From JBGMEA01 sp041447245 (lineage in GTDB: Bacteria > Bacillota > Clostridia > Eubacteriales > Anaerofustaceae), in the NCBI GenBank assembly GCA_041447245.1, contig JBGMEA010000019.1, positions 14,354 to 78,353 of the forward strand: a stretch of 64,000 nucleotides of DNA. The letters are read 5' to 3'. Of this stretch, positions 17,120-26,102 are shown one piece after another (the stretch's first letter is position 1; each line of letters opens with the position of its first letter). The notes under the pieces were generated by a model that worked only from the letters and a program-made list of their open reading frames with translations, did not search any database and was not told where the DNA came from. A program made the translations under genes and the position numbers.

Positions 17120-18904
17120 TCAGGATGAGCGTGCAATTTTTTTCTTCTTTGCCAGTGCTTCCGTCAGTTCAAAGCGATTGCGAAAACAGATTTCTTTGTT
17201 GTTGATGCTGACACAGGTCAGTGTAGCAAGAGAAAATTTCTGTAATTTGTTGTTCCGATTCTTCGAAATAATATATCCTTTTCTGCAGTCCTCTTCCGAA
17301 TAGTACCGCATTGCTTCCCGCTCAAACGCATTGACCACATTCGAAAAATATTCGTCTTCGACATGATAAGGAACAATGGCGATAAAGTCATCTCCGCCGA
17401 TATGTCCGACAAAAACATCTTCCTCCAAATTTGATTTCATGCTGTCGGCCAGAAGTTTGATGATCAGGTCTCCGTTCTCGAAACCATACACATCGTTATA
17501 CGCTTTGAAATGTCGGATGTCGAAATATGCCGCAGTATACGGTTTGTCCAGAGAAACACAACGATTGAGATGTTCCTCAATCATCAGATTGCCCGGCAGC
17601 CCGGACAGCGGGTTCATATTCTTTGCCGCACTGACCTCAATTTCCACCGTCTTTTGCAAGAGCTGTTTGATCGTAACGATCCCCGTATAATTACCGCAAT
17701 CCGTCACCACTATAAAGTCATAAAGACGGTCAAGAGTTCTGGACATCGCAATTTCTGAAACAAGATTAATCGGCGTATGGATATCGAGACTCAGAAACTG
17801 ATCATCCATCAAAACGGAAACCGGTTTATTCTGATACAGCGGAAATCCATAATTCCCGCTCATTTTCAATGCGAGTTTTTCGCGTGTCATGATCCCGACG
17901 GGAATCATCCCGTCCAAAACCACAAATCCGAGACAGGCGGGCATCTGCATCATTTTTTCATAAACGGATGATGACTTTACACCGCAAGCAACCGTTTCGA
18001 CGGCTTCCGACAATTCTCCGATCGGATAATGACTTTCATACGAGGATGTCACGGTGTGGCGTTTCATCTGAAGTTTTTTGATCTCTTCAATCAATATTTT
18101 CGGCAGAGGCTTGATTTTGGGAGATGGCTTCTGAAGATAAAAACCCTGTCCGTAAGGAACGCCGATCTCAATCAGTGCCGACAGTTCTTCTGCAGTTTCG
18201 ATTCCTTCCGCAATCAAAATCATATCGGAAGAAAGACTCAGATCGGACATGCTCTTCACAATGGCTTTTTTGAGTTTATTGGAATCAATGTCCCTTACAA
18301 GGTTCATGTCCAGTTTCATATAAGAAGGTCCGATACTGCTGATCAGGTTCAACCCTGAAAACCCTGCTCCGACGTCATCAACCGCAATACTGAAACCCTG
18401 TTCCGTATAATGCTCTACCGTATTGCGAAACCCGTCCATGTCGGTAATCATACTCCGTTCCGAAATTTCAAATACAACCGCTTCGGGATTGATATGATAC
18501 TGTTCCAAAAAGGACCTCGTGAATCCCTTGATAAAGGTGCTGTCATTCATAATATTCGAATTGACATTGATAAAAAGTTTTTTATTGTAGGGCGGATCTG
18601 TTGACAGAAAAGCCCGTTCCAATGCTGCGGTGCGGCAAATCAGCTCCAATTCCCATAGGCACCCGAACTGCTCCGCAAAAACAAAAAGATCCCCGGGACT
18701 TTTAATTTCGCATTCGCAGGTAATTCTGCTCAGTGCTTCATGTCCGAGAATCGAACCGTTTTTCAGTGATACAATCGGCTGAAAAACGGATTTGATGCAT
18801 TTATTTTCAATAATTTCCAAAATCGCTTTCTGATAGCGGCTGACGGCAGGTTCTTCCATGAAATCTATCTCTCTTGTCGTATTCTTTGAAGTCGGCATCG
18901 TCAT
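17120..18904 (-). CDS. EAL-CBS-GGDEF c-di-GMP protein
   Basis: 594 residues without membrane segments. Order: EAL phosphodiesterase domain (about 35-275) with HEALSR, FEISERS, DDVGAGFSGL, KLDMNLV and AEGIET, so metal and catalytic residues look complete; a CBS pair (about 300-430); and a C-terminal GGDEF domain (about 445-590). The GGDEF signature reads IGGDDF and no RxxD inhibitory site precedes it, so cyclase activity is doubtful and the domain may act as a GTP sensor. Net role is probably c-di-GMP hydrolysis under nucleotide control. The N-terminal start is uncertain; no good ribosome binding site precedes 18904. Confidence 0.92.
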   Translation of the reverse strand: MTMPTSKNTTREIDFMEEPAVSRYQKAILEIIENKCIKSVFQPIVSLKNGSILGHEALSRITCECEIKSPGDLFVFAEQFGCLWELELICRTAALERAFLSTDPPYNKKLFINVNSNIMNDSTFIKGFTRSFLEQYHINPEAVVFEISERSMITDMDGFRNTVEHYTEQGFSIAVDDVGAGFSGLNLISSIGPSYMKLDMNLVRDIDSNKLKKAIVKSMSDLSLSSDMILIAEGIETAEELSALIEIGVPYGQGFYLQKPSPKIKPLPKILIEEIKKLQMKRHTVTSSYESHYPIGELSEAVETVACGVKSSSVYEKMMQMPACLGFVVLDGMIPVGIMTREKLALKMSGNYGFPLYQNKPVSVLMDDQFLSLDIHTPINLVSEIAMSRTLDRLYDFIVVTDCGNYTGIVTIKQLLQKTVEIEVSAAKNMNPLSGLPGNLMIEEHLNRCVSLDKPYTAAYFDIRHFKAYNDVYGFENGDLIIKLLADSMKSNLEEDVFVGHIGGDDFIAIVPYHVEDEYFSNVVNAFEREAMRYYSEEDCRKGYIISKNRNNKLQKFSLATLTCVSINNKEICFRNRFELTEALAKKKKIARSS

Positions 18905-19068
18905 GCAACCCGAAACGAAATACTACGGAATGCACGCACGGATAGTTGCAGCATTCCCGTCCGACACGTCTATTATATCGTGTCGGAACAAAAGAAACTG
19001 ATCAAATGACAGTCATGAACTGGTAAATTTTAAGTAATCTCCGCCAACTTCTTCAAGCGTCAAATCAA

Positions 19069-19458
19069 TTAACGCTTCATATACCCTGTTCCGACAAATT
19101 TCGACACGATTGTCCCGTCCAAATCAAAGATATCTACGTTGTAAACACAAAGACGGTTTGTGGAAGAAACTTCCGAAGCGACGGCTCGAATTTGATCTCC
19201 TTTCGGACTTCGCATAAACGAAATATTTACGTTGATCGCCGAGGTCAAAATGTCATACGCATTGCACGCCGCGGCAAACGTAAAATCAGCCAGAGTAAAA
19301 ATAACTCCACCCTGCACATTTCCCGCCCCGTTTAAATGATGCGGCTTCAGTTCCAGATTTGCGGATGCATACCCGGGAGAAACTTCCGTCAAATGGATGC
19401 CGACATATTCCGCGAAACGATCCTGATCTATAATTTTGGTCAAACTTTTGTCAATCAT
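19069..19458 (-). CDS. PaaI-type hotdog-fold thioesterase
   Basis: 129 residues, the usual size for a PaaI/YbgC-like acyl-CoA thioesterase. The hotdog signature is seen as HHLNGAGNVQGGVIFTLADFTFA, in which HLN..G..QGG and the acidic residue of LAD are the expected active-site elements. Closing strands end with the phrase VSKFVGTGYMKR. ATG at 19458 was chosen for GGAGAAGG 5 bases upstream. An extended -10 (TGCTATAAT) lies some 40 bases upstream. Substrate is unknown; acyl- or aryl-CoA are typical. Confidence 0.87.
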   Translation of the reverse strand: MIDKSLTKIIDQDRFAEYVGIHLTEVSPGYASANLELKPHHLNGAGNVQGGVIFTLADFTFAAACNAYDILTSAINVNISFMRSPKGDQIRAVASEVSSTNRLCVYNVDIFDLDGTIVSKFVGTGYMKR

Positions 19459-19551
19459 GTACCTTCTCCGATGCTGTTGAAAAATTCTGATATTGATTAT
19501 AGCATAAATCGGTATTCGGGGAACATACAAAATTCAATTGAGATACAGAAA

Positions 19552-20325
19552 TCATTCCGATTGGAATAAAAAGCACGTCATAGACATGGAACCCATCACA
19601 CATTTCTCATTGAAGAGCTCAATACGATCCTTTTCGTCGGATGCACCGACGGCATACAGCAGCGGATAATAGTGATCGGGAGTAACGAAAGCCTGCTCCG
19701 ATCCGTTGTCTTCTTTTCGGTAATGGATTAAATGATCGGCATTTCTTTCAGTAACAGCGTTTACGACATAATGATCAAACACTTCGGCGAACGGATAGCC
19801 GCCCGACATTTCCCAATCTACCATCGCAAGATTATGTACTGCATTGCCGCTGCCCAATATCATCACGCCGTCTTTTCGCAATGCTGACAGTTTCTGTCCG
19901 ATTTCATAATGGGTCTGCGCATTTGCAGTGCGATCGACACTCATCTGAAACACGGGAATATCCGCTTTCGGGAACATTCTGTGCAATACGCTCCATGTCC
20001 CGTGATCGTATCCCCAACTTTGGTCAAACACCGATTTTCTGCCGATTAATTCCGCACTCCGCCGCGCCAGTTCGGGAGCTCCGTGGGCAGGGTATACAAT
20101 GCGATACAGTTCATCGGGGAAACCGTACATATCATAAATCATCTTGGGATTTTCCGCATCGCTGATCCGCGTTCCGTTTGTAAACCAATGTGCGGAGACC
20201 GACAAAATTGCCTTGGGTGGATCGAATCGTTTCGCAATGACCTCCCAATTGCGCGTGAATTCATTTTCTTCGATTGCATTCATCGGAGAGCCGTGTCCGA
20301 TAAACAACGCCGGTGCTTTTTTCAA
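19552..20325 (-). CDS. ygiD: DODA-type extradiol dioxygenase family protein
   Basis: 257 residues matching the YgiD/DOPA 4,5-dioxygenase group of the LigB superfamily: FIGHGSPMNAIEENEFTRNW at the start with the metal-binding His, SAHWFTNG (second His), PAHGAPELA, DHGTWSVL and GSGNAVHNL. In Escherichia coli YgiD is a zinc or iron dioxygenase able to open DOPA; the natural substrate is unclear. The gene appears to start with TTG at 20325, with AGGAAAG upstream, because no ATG precedes the conserved KKAPALFIGHG. It is one of two apparent oxygen-using enzymes in this stretch. Confidence 0.9.
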   Translation of the reverse strand: MKKAPALFIGHGSPMNAIEENEFTRNWEVIAKRFDPPKAILSVSAHWFTNGTRISDAENPKMIYDMYGFPDELYRIVYPAHGAPELARRSAELIGRKSVFDQSWGYDHGTWSVLHRMFPKADIPVFQMSVDRTANAQTHYEIGQKLSALRKDGVMILGSGNAVHNLAMVDWEMSGGYPFAEVFDHYVVNAVTERNADHLIHYRKEDNGSEQAFVTPDHYYPLLYAVGASDEKDRIELFNEKCVMGSMSMTCFLFQSE

Positions 20326-20443
20326 TGTTGCTTTCCTCGTTTCTATGTTATATTATACCAATTTTCTGATTAATCAAGTCCATTCTCATTATTTGCCGCT
20401 GCATATTGCCGAATGCGGATTCACGATTGACCCGATTTAGGAA

Positions 20444-23065
20444 CTAGAGCCATTCTCCGAATCTGCGGATATACCATTTTTTTACGAACTCGACTGTAAT
20501 TGCGTAACAAATCAATATCCCTGCCAACCAGAAATAATAAGCTCCGCTCATGATCCGAAAATCAAACGATTTTACCGAAAGGAAGAAAAACGGCACACCT
20601 ACGGCCAACAATACTGCGCCGAACGTGCTTAGTAATAATCGGATATCTGCTCTGCTTTGAAGAAACGGGATTTTTGATGTCCGAATAAAATGAATAATCA
20701 GGGTCTGCGAAATCAATCCTTCCATAAACCATCCCGTTTGGAAGTATGCCTGCATGGCAACGGAGTGATAACCGAGCATAAACCACAGCACGGCATAAGT
20801 CGCGAGATCATAAAACGAGCTTACGCCTCCCAGCGTATTCATGAAACGCGTCAAGCCTTTGATATCCCATCGTTTCGGGCGTACCAGAAACTCCGGATCG
20901 ACACGATCCCAGGGGATCGCAACCTGAGAAAGATCGTATATCAGATTCTGCAGCAGGATCTGAATCGGAAGCATGGGGAGGAACGGAAGAAAGAGACTCG
21001 CCACCAAAACGGAAAAAACATTTCCGAAATTTGAGGACAGCGCCATCTTCATATATTTCATAATATTTCCGTATATTCTCCTGCCTTCCAGGATTCCGTC
21101 ATGCAGCACGGAGAGACTTTTTTTGAGCAGAATTATTTCCGAACTTTCTTTCGCAATGTCAGCCGCCGTATTGACACAAATACCGACATCCGCTGTCCTG
21201 AGCGCAGGCGCATCATTCACACCGTCACCCAGAAAACCGACCACGTGCCCGTTCATCCGCAATGCCCTGACCACTCTCATTTTCTGCATCGGAGACAGTC
21301 TTGCGAAGACACTGTTTGTTTCCACGGCAGCACCCAGTTCGTTTTCGGACAATCCCTCAATCTGATCTCCCGTCAGGACCGCATCCTCATTTATTCCGAC
21401 CATTTGGCAGATATGTCGGGTAACCAGCGGAGCGTCTCCGCTGAGCACTTTCACGCTCACACCGGATCGGTTTAATGCAGAAATTGCTTTCGCAGCATCT
21501 CGCTTGGGAGGATCAAGAAATGCAATATATCCGACAAACAACATGTCCGCCTCATCTTTTGATGTAAAAACGGATTCTCCCGAATACTCCGTTTTTACTG
21601 CAATCGCGATTACATGCATGCCTTCCGCATTCAGATCATCTGCATGCGAAGTGATTTTTCTCTGCAGTTGCGAATCGATCGGAATCATCCGCTCTCCGAT
21701 TTTTGCGCAGCTGCAAACTGCGAGAGTTTCCTCCAAAGCTCCTTTGGTTATCATTCGGTATCCGCCCCGATCATCCTTCAGCACCACACTCAGCTTGCGT
21801 CGCTGCGCATCAAACGGAATTTCATCCACTTTTTCATAATGGGATTTGATTTCGCTCAGCCCCTGTTTGTCCGCAAATGATATGATTGCCCGGTCAATCA
21901 GGTTTTTCATCCCCGTAGAAAAACAGCTGTTCAGATACGCATCATCCAAAATACGGATATCATCGCCGCCGTCGATATCGATATAACGGTTCAACACAAT
22001 CCGATCCTGTGTCAGCGTTCCGGTTTTGTCCGTACACAATACATCGATCGCACCAAGATTTTGAATAGCGTTGATATCTTTTACGATAGTATTTTTTTTT
22101 GCCAAAAAAGAAGCCCCTTTGGCCAATGTTGCGTTGACAATCATCGGAAGCATCCCGGGAGTCAATCCCACCGCAACCGAAATCGAGAACATCAGCGAAT
22201 CAATCAAATCCTTGTGCATCACCAAATTAATCACAAAAACGGCACACACAATTACAATCATATATTTAACGAGTGTGGCGGTTACTTTTGCCAATCCTGT
22301 TTCGAAATTGGTTTTCTCTCTTGTTTCGGACAACTCTTTTGCCATCAATCCAAGATAGGTGTGCCCTCCCGTGTTCACCGCAACACCAACCCCGCTTCCG
22401 CTGATGACGGAAGATCCCATCAACAGTACGTTTTCCAAGTGAATGCTGAGCCGATTCGGTTCCGACACTGTCGTTTTTTTCTCTACGGGAATGGATTCTC
22501 CCGTAAAAACCGATTGAGAAACAAAGAGATCCTTTGCTTGCAACAAAATCAGATCGGCAGGAATAATACTGCCGGCGTTCAAAGTCACAATATCTCCGGG
22601 GACAAGTTGCTTCGTCTGTATTTTTTCTTCTTTTCCGGATCGGATGACGGACGCAACGTAGCCGAACATCCCGCTCAGTCTCCGGGTCTGCAATTCCGAT
22701 CGATAAGCATGAAGGAAACGAATGACTGCACTGATCAATGCGAGCAAAAGAATGATTCCGGCGCCGGCACGATCCCTGAGAAAAAATGAAACGACCGAAA
22801 GAATCATCAATACCAGAATAAATTCGTCTGTCATCGCACGAAAAAGAAAATGATACCAGTGCCTGCTTTTTTTATCCGCCGCTACGTTTTCTCCGTATAT
22901 TGCAATCCGCTTTTTTGCCTGCGCATCACTCAGTCCGTTCGGGCTGCTCTGCAGCAGATCGAGCAATGCCTTCGGCGAGAGTGCCGACCACCGTTGAAAG
23001 TGATCTTCCGTTTCGGAATTGCGCACCGACTGATGCAGATTGTGATCCATCTGATTCAGATTCAT
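20444..23065 (-). CDS. mgtA: Magnesium-translocating P-type ATPase (MgtA type)
   Basis: 873 residues, a P-type IIIB ATPase importing Mg2+. Ordered features: cation-ATPase N-terminal domain, two helices, actuator domain with FTGESIPVEK (TGES), helices with VGLTPGMLPM, phosphorylation site CTDKTGTLT, hinge GDGVNDAPALR, and six C-terminal helices. Length agrees with MgtA/MgtB (~890-900). ATG at 23065 (MNLNQMDHN) has GGGGTG upstream; an in-frame ATG at 23098 adds 11 residues. The short leader shows no M-box, so Mg2+ riboswitch control is not evident. Confidence 0.93.
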   Translation of the reverse strand: MNLNQMDHNLHQSVRNSETEDHFQRWSALSPKALLDLLQSSPNGLSDAQAKKRIAIYGENVAADKKSRHWYHFLFRAMTDEFILVLMILSVVSFFLRDRAGAGIILLLALISAVIRFLHAYRSELQTRRLSGMFGYVASVIRSGKEEKIQTKQLVPGDIVTLNAGSIIPADLILLQAKDLFVSQSVFTGESIPVEKKTTVSEPNRLSIHLENVLLMGSSVISGSGVGVAVNTGGHTYLGLMAKELSETREKTNFETGLAKVTATLVKYMIVIVCAVFVINLVMHKDLIDSLMFSISVAVGLTPGMLPMIVNATLAKGASFLAKKNTIVKDINAIQNLGAIDVLCTDKTGTLTQDRIVLNRYIDIDGGDDIRILDDAYLNSCFSTGMKNLIDRAIISFADKQGLSEIKSHYEKVDEIPFDAQRRKLSVVLKDDRGGYRMITKGALEETLAVCSCAKIGERMIPIDSQLQRKITSHADDLNAEGMHVIAIAVKTEYSGESVFTSKDEADMLFVGYIAFLDPPKRDAAKAISALNRSGVSVKVLSGDAPLVTRHICQMVGINEDAVLTGDQIEGLSENELGAAVETNSVFARLSPMQKMRVVRALRMNGHVVGFLGDGVNDAPALRTADVGICVNTAADIAKESSEIILLKKSLSVLHDGILEGRRIYGNIMKYMKMALSSNFGNVFSVLVASLFLPFLPMLPIQILLQNLIYDLSQVAIPWDRVDPEFLVRPKRWDIKGLTRFMNTLGGVSSFYDLATYAVLWFMLGYHSVAMQAYFQTGWFMEGLISQTLIIHFIRTSKIPFLQSRADIRLLLSTFGAVLLAVGVPFFFLSVKSFDFRIMSGAYYFWLAGILICYAITVEFVKKWYIRRFGEWL

Positions 23066-23136
23066 ACACACACCCCGATCATTTTTTAATATTATCATCT
23101 CTTTTCAATTATAACAGATTACACATCTCAATGTAT

Positions 23137-23170
23137 AAAAAAAGCAGATACATCGATGCATCTGCTTTTT
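23137..23170 (-). terminator. Terminator of PAS-GGDEF gene / leader hairpin
   Basis: Near-perfect stem AAAGCAGAT / ATCTGCTTT with a loop around ATCGAT and T-runs at both ends, so it can act on either strand. It lies just beyond the PAS-GGDEF stop and upstream of nothing on the plus strand. Confidence 0.78.
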
Positions 23171-23175
23171 GGCTG

Positions 23176-24072
23176 TTATCCTACTACAACGCGGTTTCGC
23201 CCCGCAGCTTTCGCATCATAAAGAAGATTATCCGCCCGCTTAAGAGCCGTATCGATGGTATCCTCCGCACGAAAATCCGTAATCCCGATTGATACGGTTA
23301 CATTCAGGATAAGATCCCCCTTTTTGATCGAAGAACGTTCCACCATACCCCGAATCTTCTCCGCGATTGTCGCAAGAGAATCTTTCCCCGCACCCACAAA
23401 AACGGCAAGAAACTCTTCGCCTCCCCATCGTCCGGTCAGATCGACGTTTCGCACCATGCTCCGAAAAGTCTTCGCAACCATTTTCAATACTTCATCCCCC
23501 GTATCATGCCCATATTCATTGTTGAAATTTCTGAAATGATCGATATCGATGAATGCAATCGCAAACGGGATTCCCAATGTTCGGAACTCATTGACTTTTG
23601 AATCCAAAAACGTATCGATATACCTCCGGTTTGCAAGCCCGGTCAATTCATCGTTTAATGCAAGATAGCGAAAATCTTCCAGACTTTTCAGCATTTGACG
23701 ATTTGCCGTGTCATCCTGAAACACTTCGACGGCACCGATAATAACTCCGTCTTCATAAATCGGAATCGAACGGACGCTGACCGGAACGCGGTATCCTTCT
23801 TTGTGGTGCAGATAAACGCACATATCCCGCACCAAACCATCCTGCATCGTGCTTTCGAGATAGCATCCGTCCATACAAAGATGATGCCCTTCCTCGTCAA
23901 TATGATTCAGAATATTATCCATACAATAGCGGCCGACCACTTCCTCAGACGTGTATCCGCTCATATTTTCGGCACCTTTGTTCCAAAAAAGAATTCTTCT
24001 TTCGGAATCCACCAGGTAAACGCCTTCGTAGATGCTCTGAATAATTGTTTTGTAAAAATTCTGAGGTTTCAT
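23176..24072 (-). CDS. PAS-GGDEF diguanylate cyclase
   Basis: 298 residues, cytosolic. A PAS domain (about 10-135; YEGVYLVDSERRILFWNKGAENMSGYT) with a cysteine/histidine-containing insertion precedes a GGDEF domain (about 145-298). The active-site loop reads WGGEEF and an RxxD inhibitory site (RNVD) stands five residues before it, so the enzyme looks active and product-inhibited. The metal-binding DIDHFRNFN is intact. ATG 24072 was chosen for its AAGGGA site; a TTG 87 bases upstream is in frame but lacks one. A small ligand or redox signal at the PAS domain is likely. Confidence 0.9.
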   Translation of the reverse strand: MKPQNFYKTIIQSIYEGVYLVDSERRILFWNKGAENMSGYTSEEVVGRYCMDNILNHIDEEGHHLCMDGCYLESTMQDGLVRDMCVYLHHKEGYRVPVSVRSIPIYEDGVIIGAVEVFQDDTANRQMLKSLEDFRYLALNDELTGLANRRYIDTFLDSKVNEFRTLGIPFAIAFIDIDHFRNFNNEYGHDTGDEVLKMVAKTFRSMVRNVDLTGRWGGEEFLAVFVGAGKDSLATIAEKIRGMVERSSIKKGDLILNVTVSIGITDFRAEDTIDTALKRADNLLYDAKAAGRNRVVVG

Positions 24073-24166
24073 TGTTCCCTTATCGATATCATACGAATAT
24101 GACTCTGTCCATGCTTTTTTCAACTGTTGCAATTTACATTTGTTATCGGACGTTTTCAAAATTATT

Positions 24167-25270
24167 TCAGGTTTGGTCTGTATTTTTTATAAAAACCGTA
24201 CTCATCAATGCACACTGCCAAGTTTCCAGCAAATCTTCCTGAGACAAACTTTGCCCCACACGTGCATAAGTTTTGCCGCAAATCTGTTCCATCAATTCCG
24301 CAGCGATATCCGAAGCACATTGAAACGGAAGAATTCCCCACTCTGCCTGATCCAACAAATGCACAAACATAGAGGTATAGCAAACCAATCGGTCGGATTG
24401 ATCGACCTCATCCACGGCTTTTTTCAAACGGGTATCGCTTTCGGAGCTTCCCGATTTGCTTCGATAGCTGCGCATCATACTTTCCTCCGACACCCCGTAC
24501 CGTTTCAACCTGCTCAATACACGAAATTGGCGTTCTGCATTCAGCCCCGTTTCCAGATTCAACGCTTCTTTTACCGCTTGAATCACACTCCGTCCGATCA
24601 ATTCTCCGAGTTTGCTGTGTTTGCCGGCATGTTCAAAATAAAGCTCGGAATCAGGGTTCGCAACAAGAACGGTCTGATCCGTTCCCGATCCGGTAGCAAT
24701 CCCGTGAGAAAAACAACTGCCGGCCATCAATTCCTGAAGAGCAGCGGTTTTGGCTTCCGTACACATGACAAGCGCACGTTCCATCGTTCCGGCGGAAAGT
24801 GCCGCATTGATTACCAAGATGATATTGATTGTTCCCGGCTTCGGATGTGCGGGATTGCCTGCTGGATCGTAGATCGGGCAGGGGTCTCCCGCACGCCCTC
24901 CGTTATGATCGATACCCGCCGTAACGAGCGCCGTAACAGACAACGATTCGTAAGTGCATTCCGCAAACGCACAATGCGACACATTCGCAGCGGTCGTCAT
25001 CCCGACGGAATCGGACGGATCAAATCCGTTTCGTCTCATCAGCTCGCGCATATGTGCTTCGTAGGTATCCGCCAGCATGTAACATTCCTGCGGAGAACAG
25101 GTGTGATTGAACACCAAAGCGAGATCTCGCCGCAAACCGCCGTTTACAATTGCCGTGCTTAATACGTCGGCCTGCCGATCGAGCGGAAGCAGAATACTGT
25201 TGGTGTCCGTATCCAAATATGCAGTTACATCATCCGTTCCGAAACGGATCCGATAAAGTTCTTGTTTCAT
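24167..25270 (-). CDS. cbiZ: Adenosylcobinamide amidohydrolase family (CbiZ)
   Basis: 367 residues; the central part is a CbiZ domain: STAIVNGGLRRD, TTAANVSHCAFAE, TALVTAGIDHNGGRAGDP, and GTINIILVINAALSAG, TKTAALQEL-like EAKTAALQEL, ATGSGTDQTVL. CbiZ cleaves adenosylcobinamide-type corrinoids so that cobamides can be salvaged and remodelled. The protein is longer than the minimal family (~220 residues) because of a C-terminal extension of about 130 residues of unknown role. ATG overlaps the stop of the QueG-like gene (ATGA). The pairing with a protein related to a B12-dependent reductase is suggestive. Confidence 0.88.
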   Translation of the reverse strand: MKQELYRIRFGTDDVTAYLDTDTNSILLPLDRQADVLSTAIVNGGLRRDLALVFNHTCSPQECYMLADTYEAHMRELMRRNGFDPSDSVGMTTAANVSHCAFAECTYESLSVTALVTAGIDHNGGRAGDPCPIYDPAGNPAHPKPGTINIILVINAALSAGTMERALVMCTEAKTAALQELMAGSCFSHGIATGSGTDQTVLVANPDSELYFEHAGKHSKLGELIGRSVIQAVKEALNLETGLNAERQFRVLSRLKRYGVSEESMMRSYRSKSGSSESDTRLKKAVDEVDQSDRLVCYTSMFVHLLDQAEWGILPFQCASDIAAELMEQICGKTYARVGQSLSQEDLLETWQCALMSTVFIKNTDQT

Positions 25271-25983
25271 GTCTGCTCTTCATCCGAATTATTATTTGTC
25301 GGGAGTGCTTCGCTTTCCCCCAGACCGAACGGGCAGGCAACCATGCAAAGTCCGCAACTGTTTTTTCGTCCGGCAGAAGCGATGCTTTTGCTTCGCTGGC
25401 TGTTGCAAAGGTGAAAATCCAACATATTTTCGCGAAGCGCATCAATATTCCATTGTACTCCGTGAATGGCGTTATACGGGCAGGCATCCATGCATGCCGT
25501 ACACTCATCCGGACAGTTGCTTTTCCATATCGGCTCATCATATGGCAATATGATATCAGTCAATACCGCACCGAGTGCCACACGCGGACCGTAACGCTGT
25601 GTAACCAACACATCGTTTTTCCCGATCCAACCGATTCCTGCGTTGACAGCCGCATATTTCAGTGAAAAAGGTGCTTTCAGGTTTTCTTCATCTTGCTGCT
25701 GCGCAGAAGGAATCCACGCAGTTTGTCCGTTTGCATGCAAAAGTCCGACCAAATCGGAAAGAATATCCGCACTTTGCACCCGCGCTTTTTCAATGGATAT
25801 TGAAAACAGAGGCTCCGAATAGTTCTGCGAAGTAAAAAGAACATCATATGGAACGGCGATCACAATTGCCGAAAAATATTCTCCGCAATAAGGAGAATAA
25901 TAAATATTTGCAATCCCGTACAAGACTTCCGGAGATCCTCCCATCAATGTGTCGATCTGTTCTTTGATTTGCTTAGCGGGCAT
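25267..25983 (-). CDS. QueG-like 2[4Fe-4S] protein (short)
   Basis: 238 residues resembling the C-terminal two thirds of epoxyqueuosine reductase QueG: GWIGKNDVLVTQRYGPRVALGAVLTD, then CPDECTACMDACP and CGLCMVACPFG, eight-cysteine double-cluster architecture. QueG itself is a cobalamin-dependent reductase of ~380 residues; this version lacks part of the N-terminal B12-binding region and the C-terminal HEAT region, so it is a relative rather than QueG. GGGGGAGC lies 5 bases before the ATG. Coupling to cbiZ suggests involvement of corrinoids. Function beyond redox is unknown. Confidence 0.82.
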   Translation of the reverse strand: MPAKQIKEQIDTLMGGSPEVLYGIANIYYSPYCGEYFSAIVIAVPYDVLFTSQNYSEPLFSISIEKARVQSADILSDLVGLLHANGQTAWIPSAQQQDEENLKAPFSLKYAAVNAGIGWIGKNDVLVTQRYGPRVALGAVLTDIILPYDEPIWKSNCPDECTACMDACPYNAIHGVQWNIDALRENMLDFHLCNSQRSKSIASAGRKNSCGLCMVACPFGLGESEALPTNNNSDEEQT

Positions 25984-26102
25984 ACCGCTCCCCCATTCTG
26001 ACGTCGATGCATATGGAATGCCATCTCCATTTGCCGCGGCTCGAAAAGCCTTCGATCAATCGCTGACCGTTCCGATCCCGACAACAGTTCCGTCGAAACA
26101 AT

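Noticed and set aside
23066..23136. M-box magnesium riboswitch before mgtA
   Set aside because: The leader is far too short and none of the conserved M-box segments is present.
25984..26102. Cobalamin riboswitch before the QueG-like/cbiZ pair
   Set aside because: No B12-box sequence (GCCACTG-type) in the 120-base spacer, and no long structured leader.
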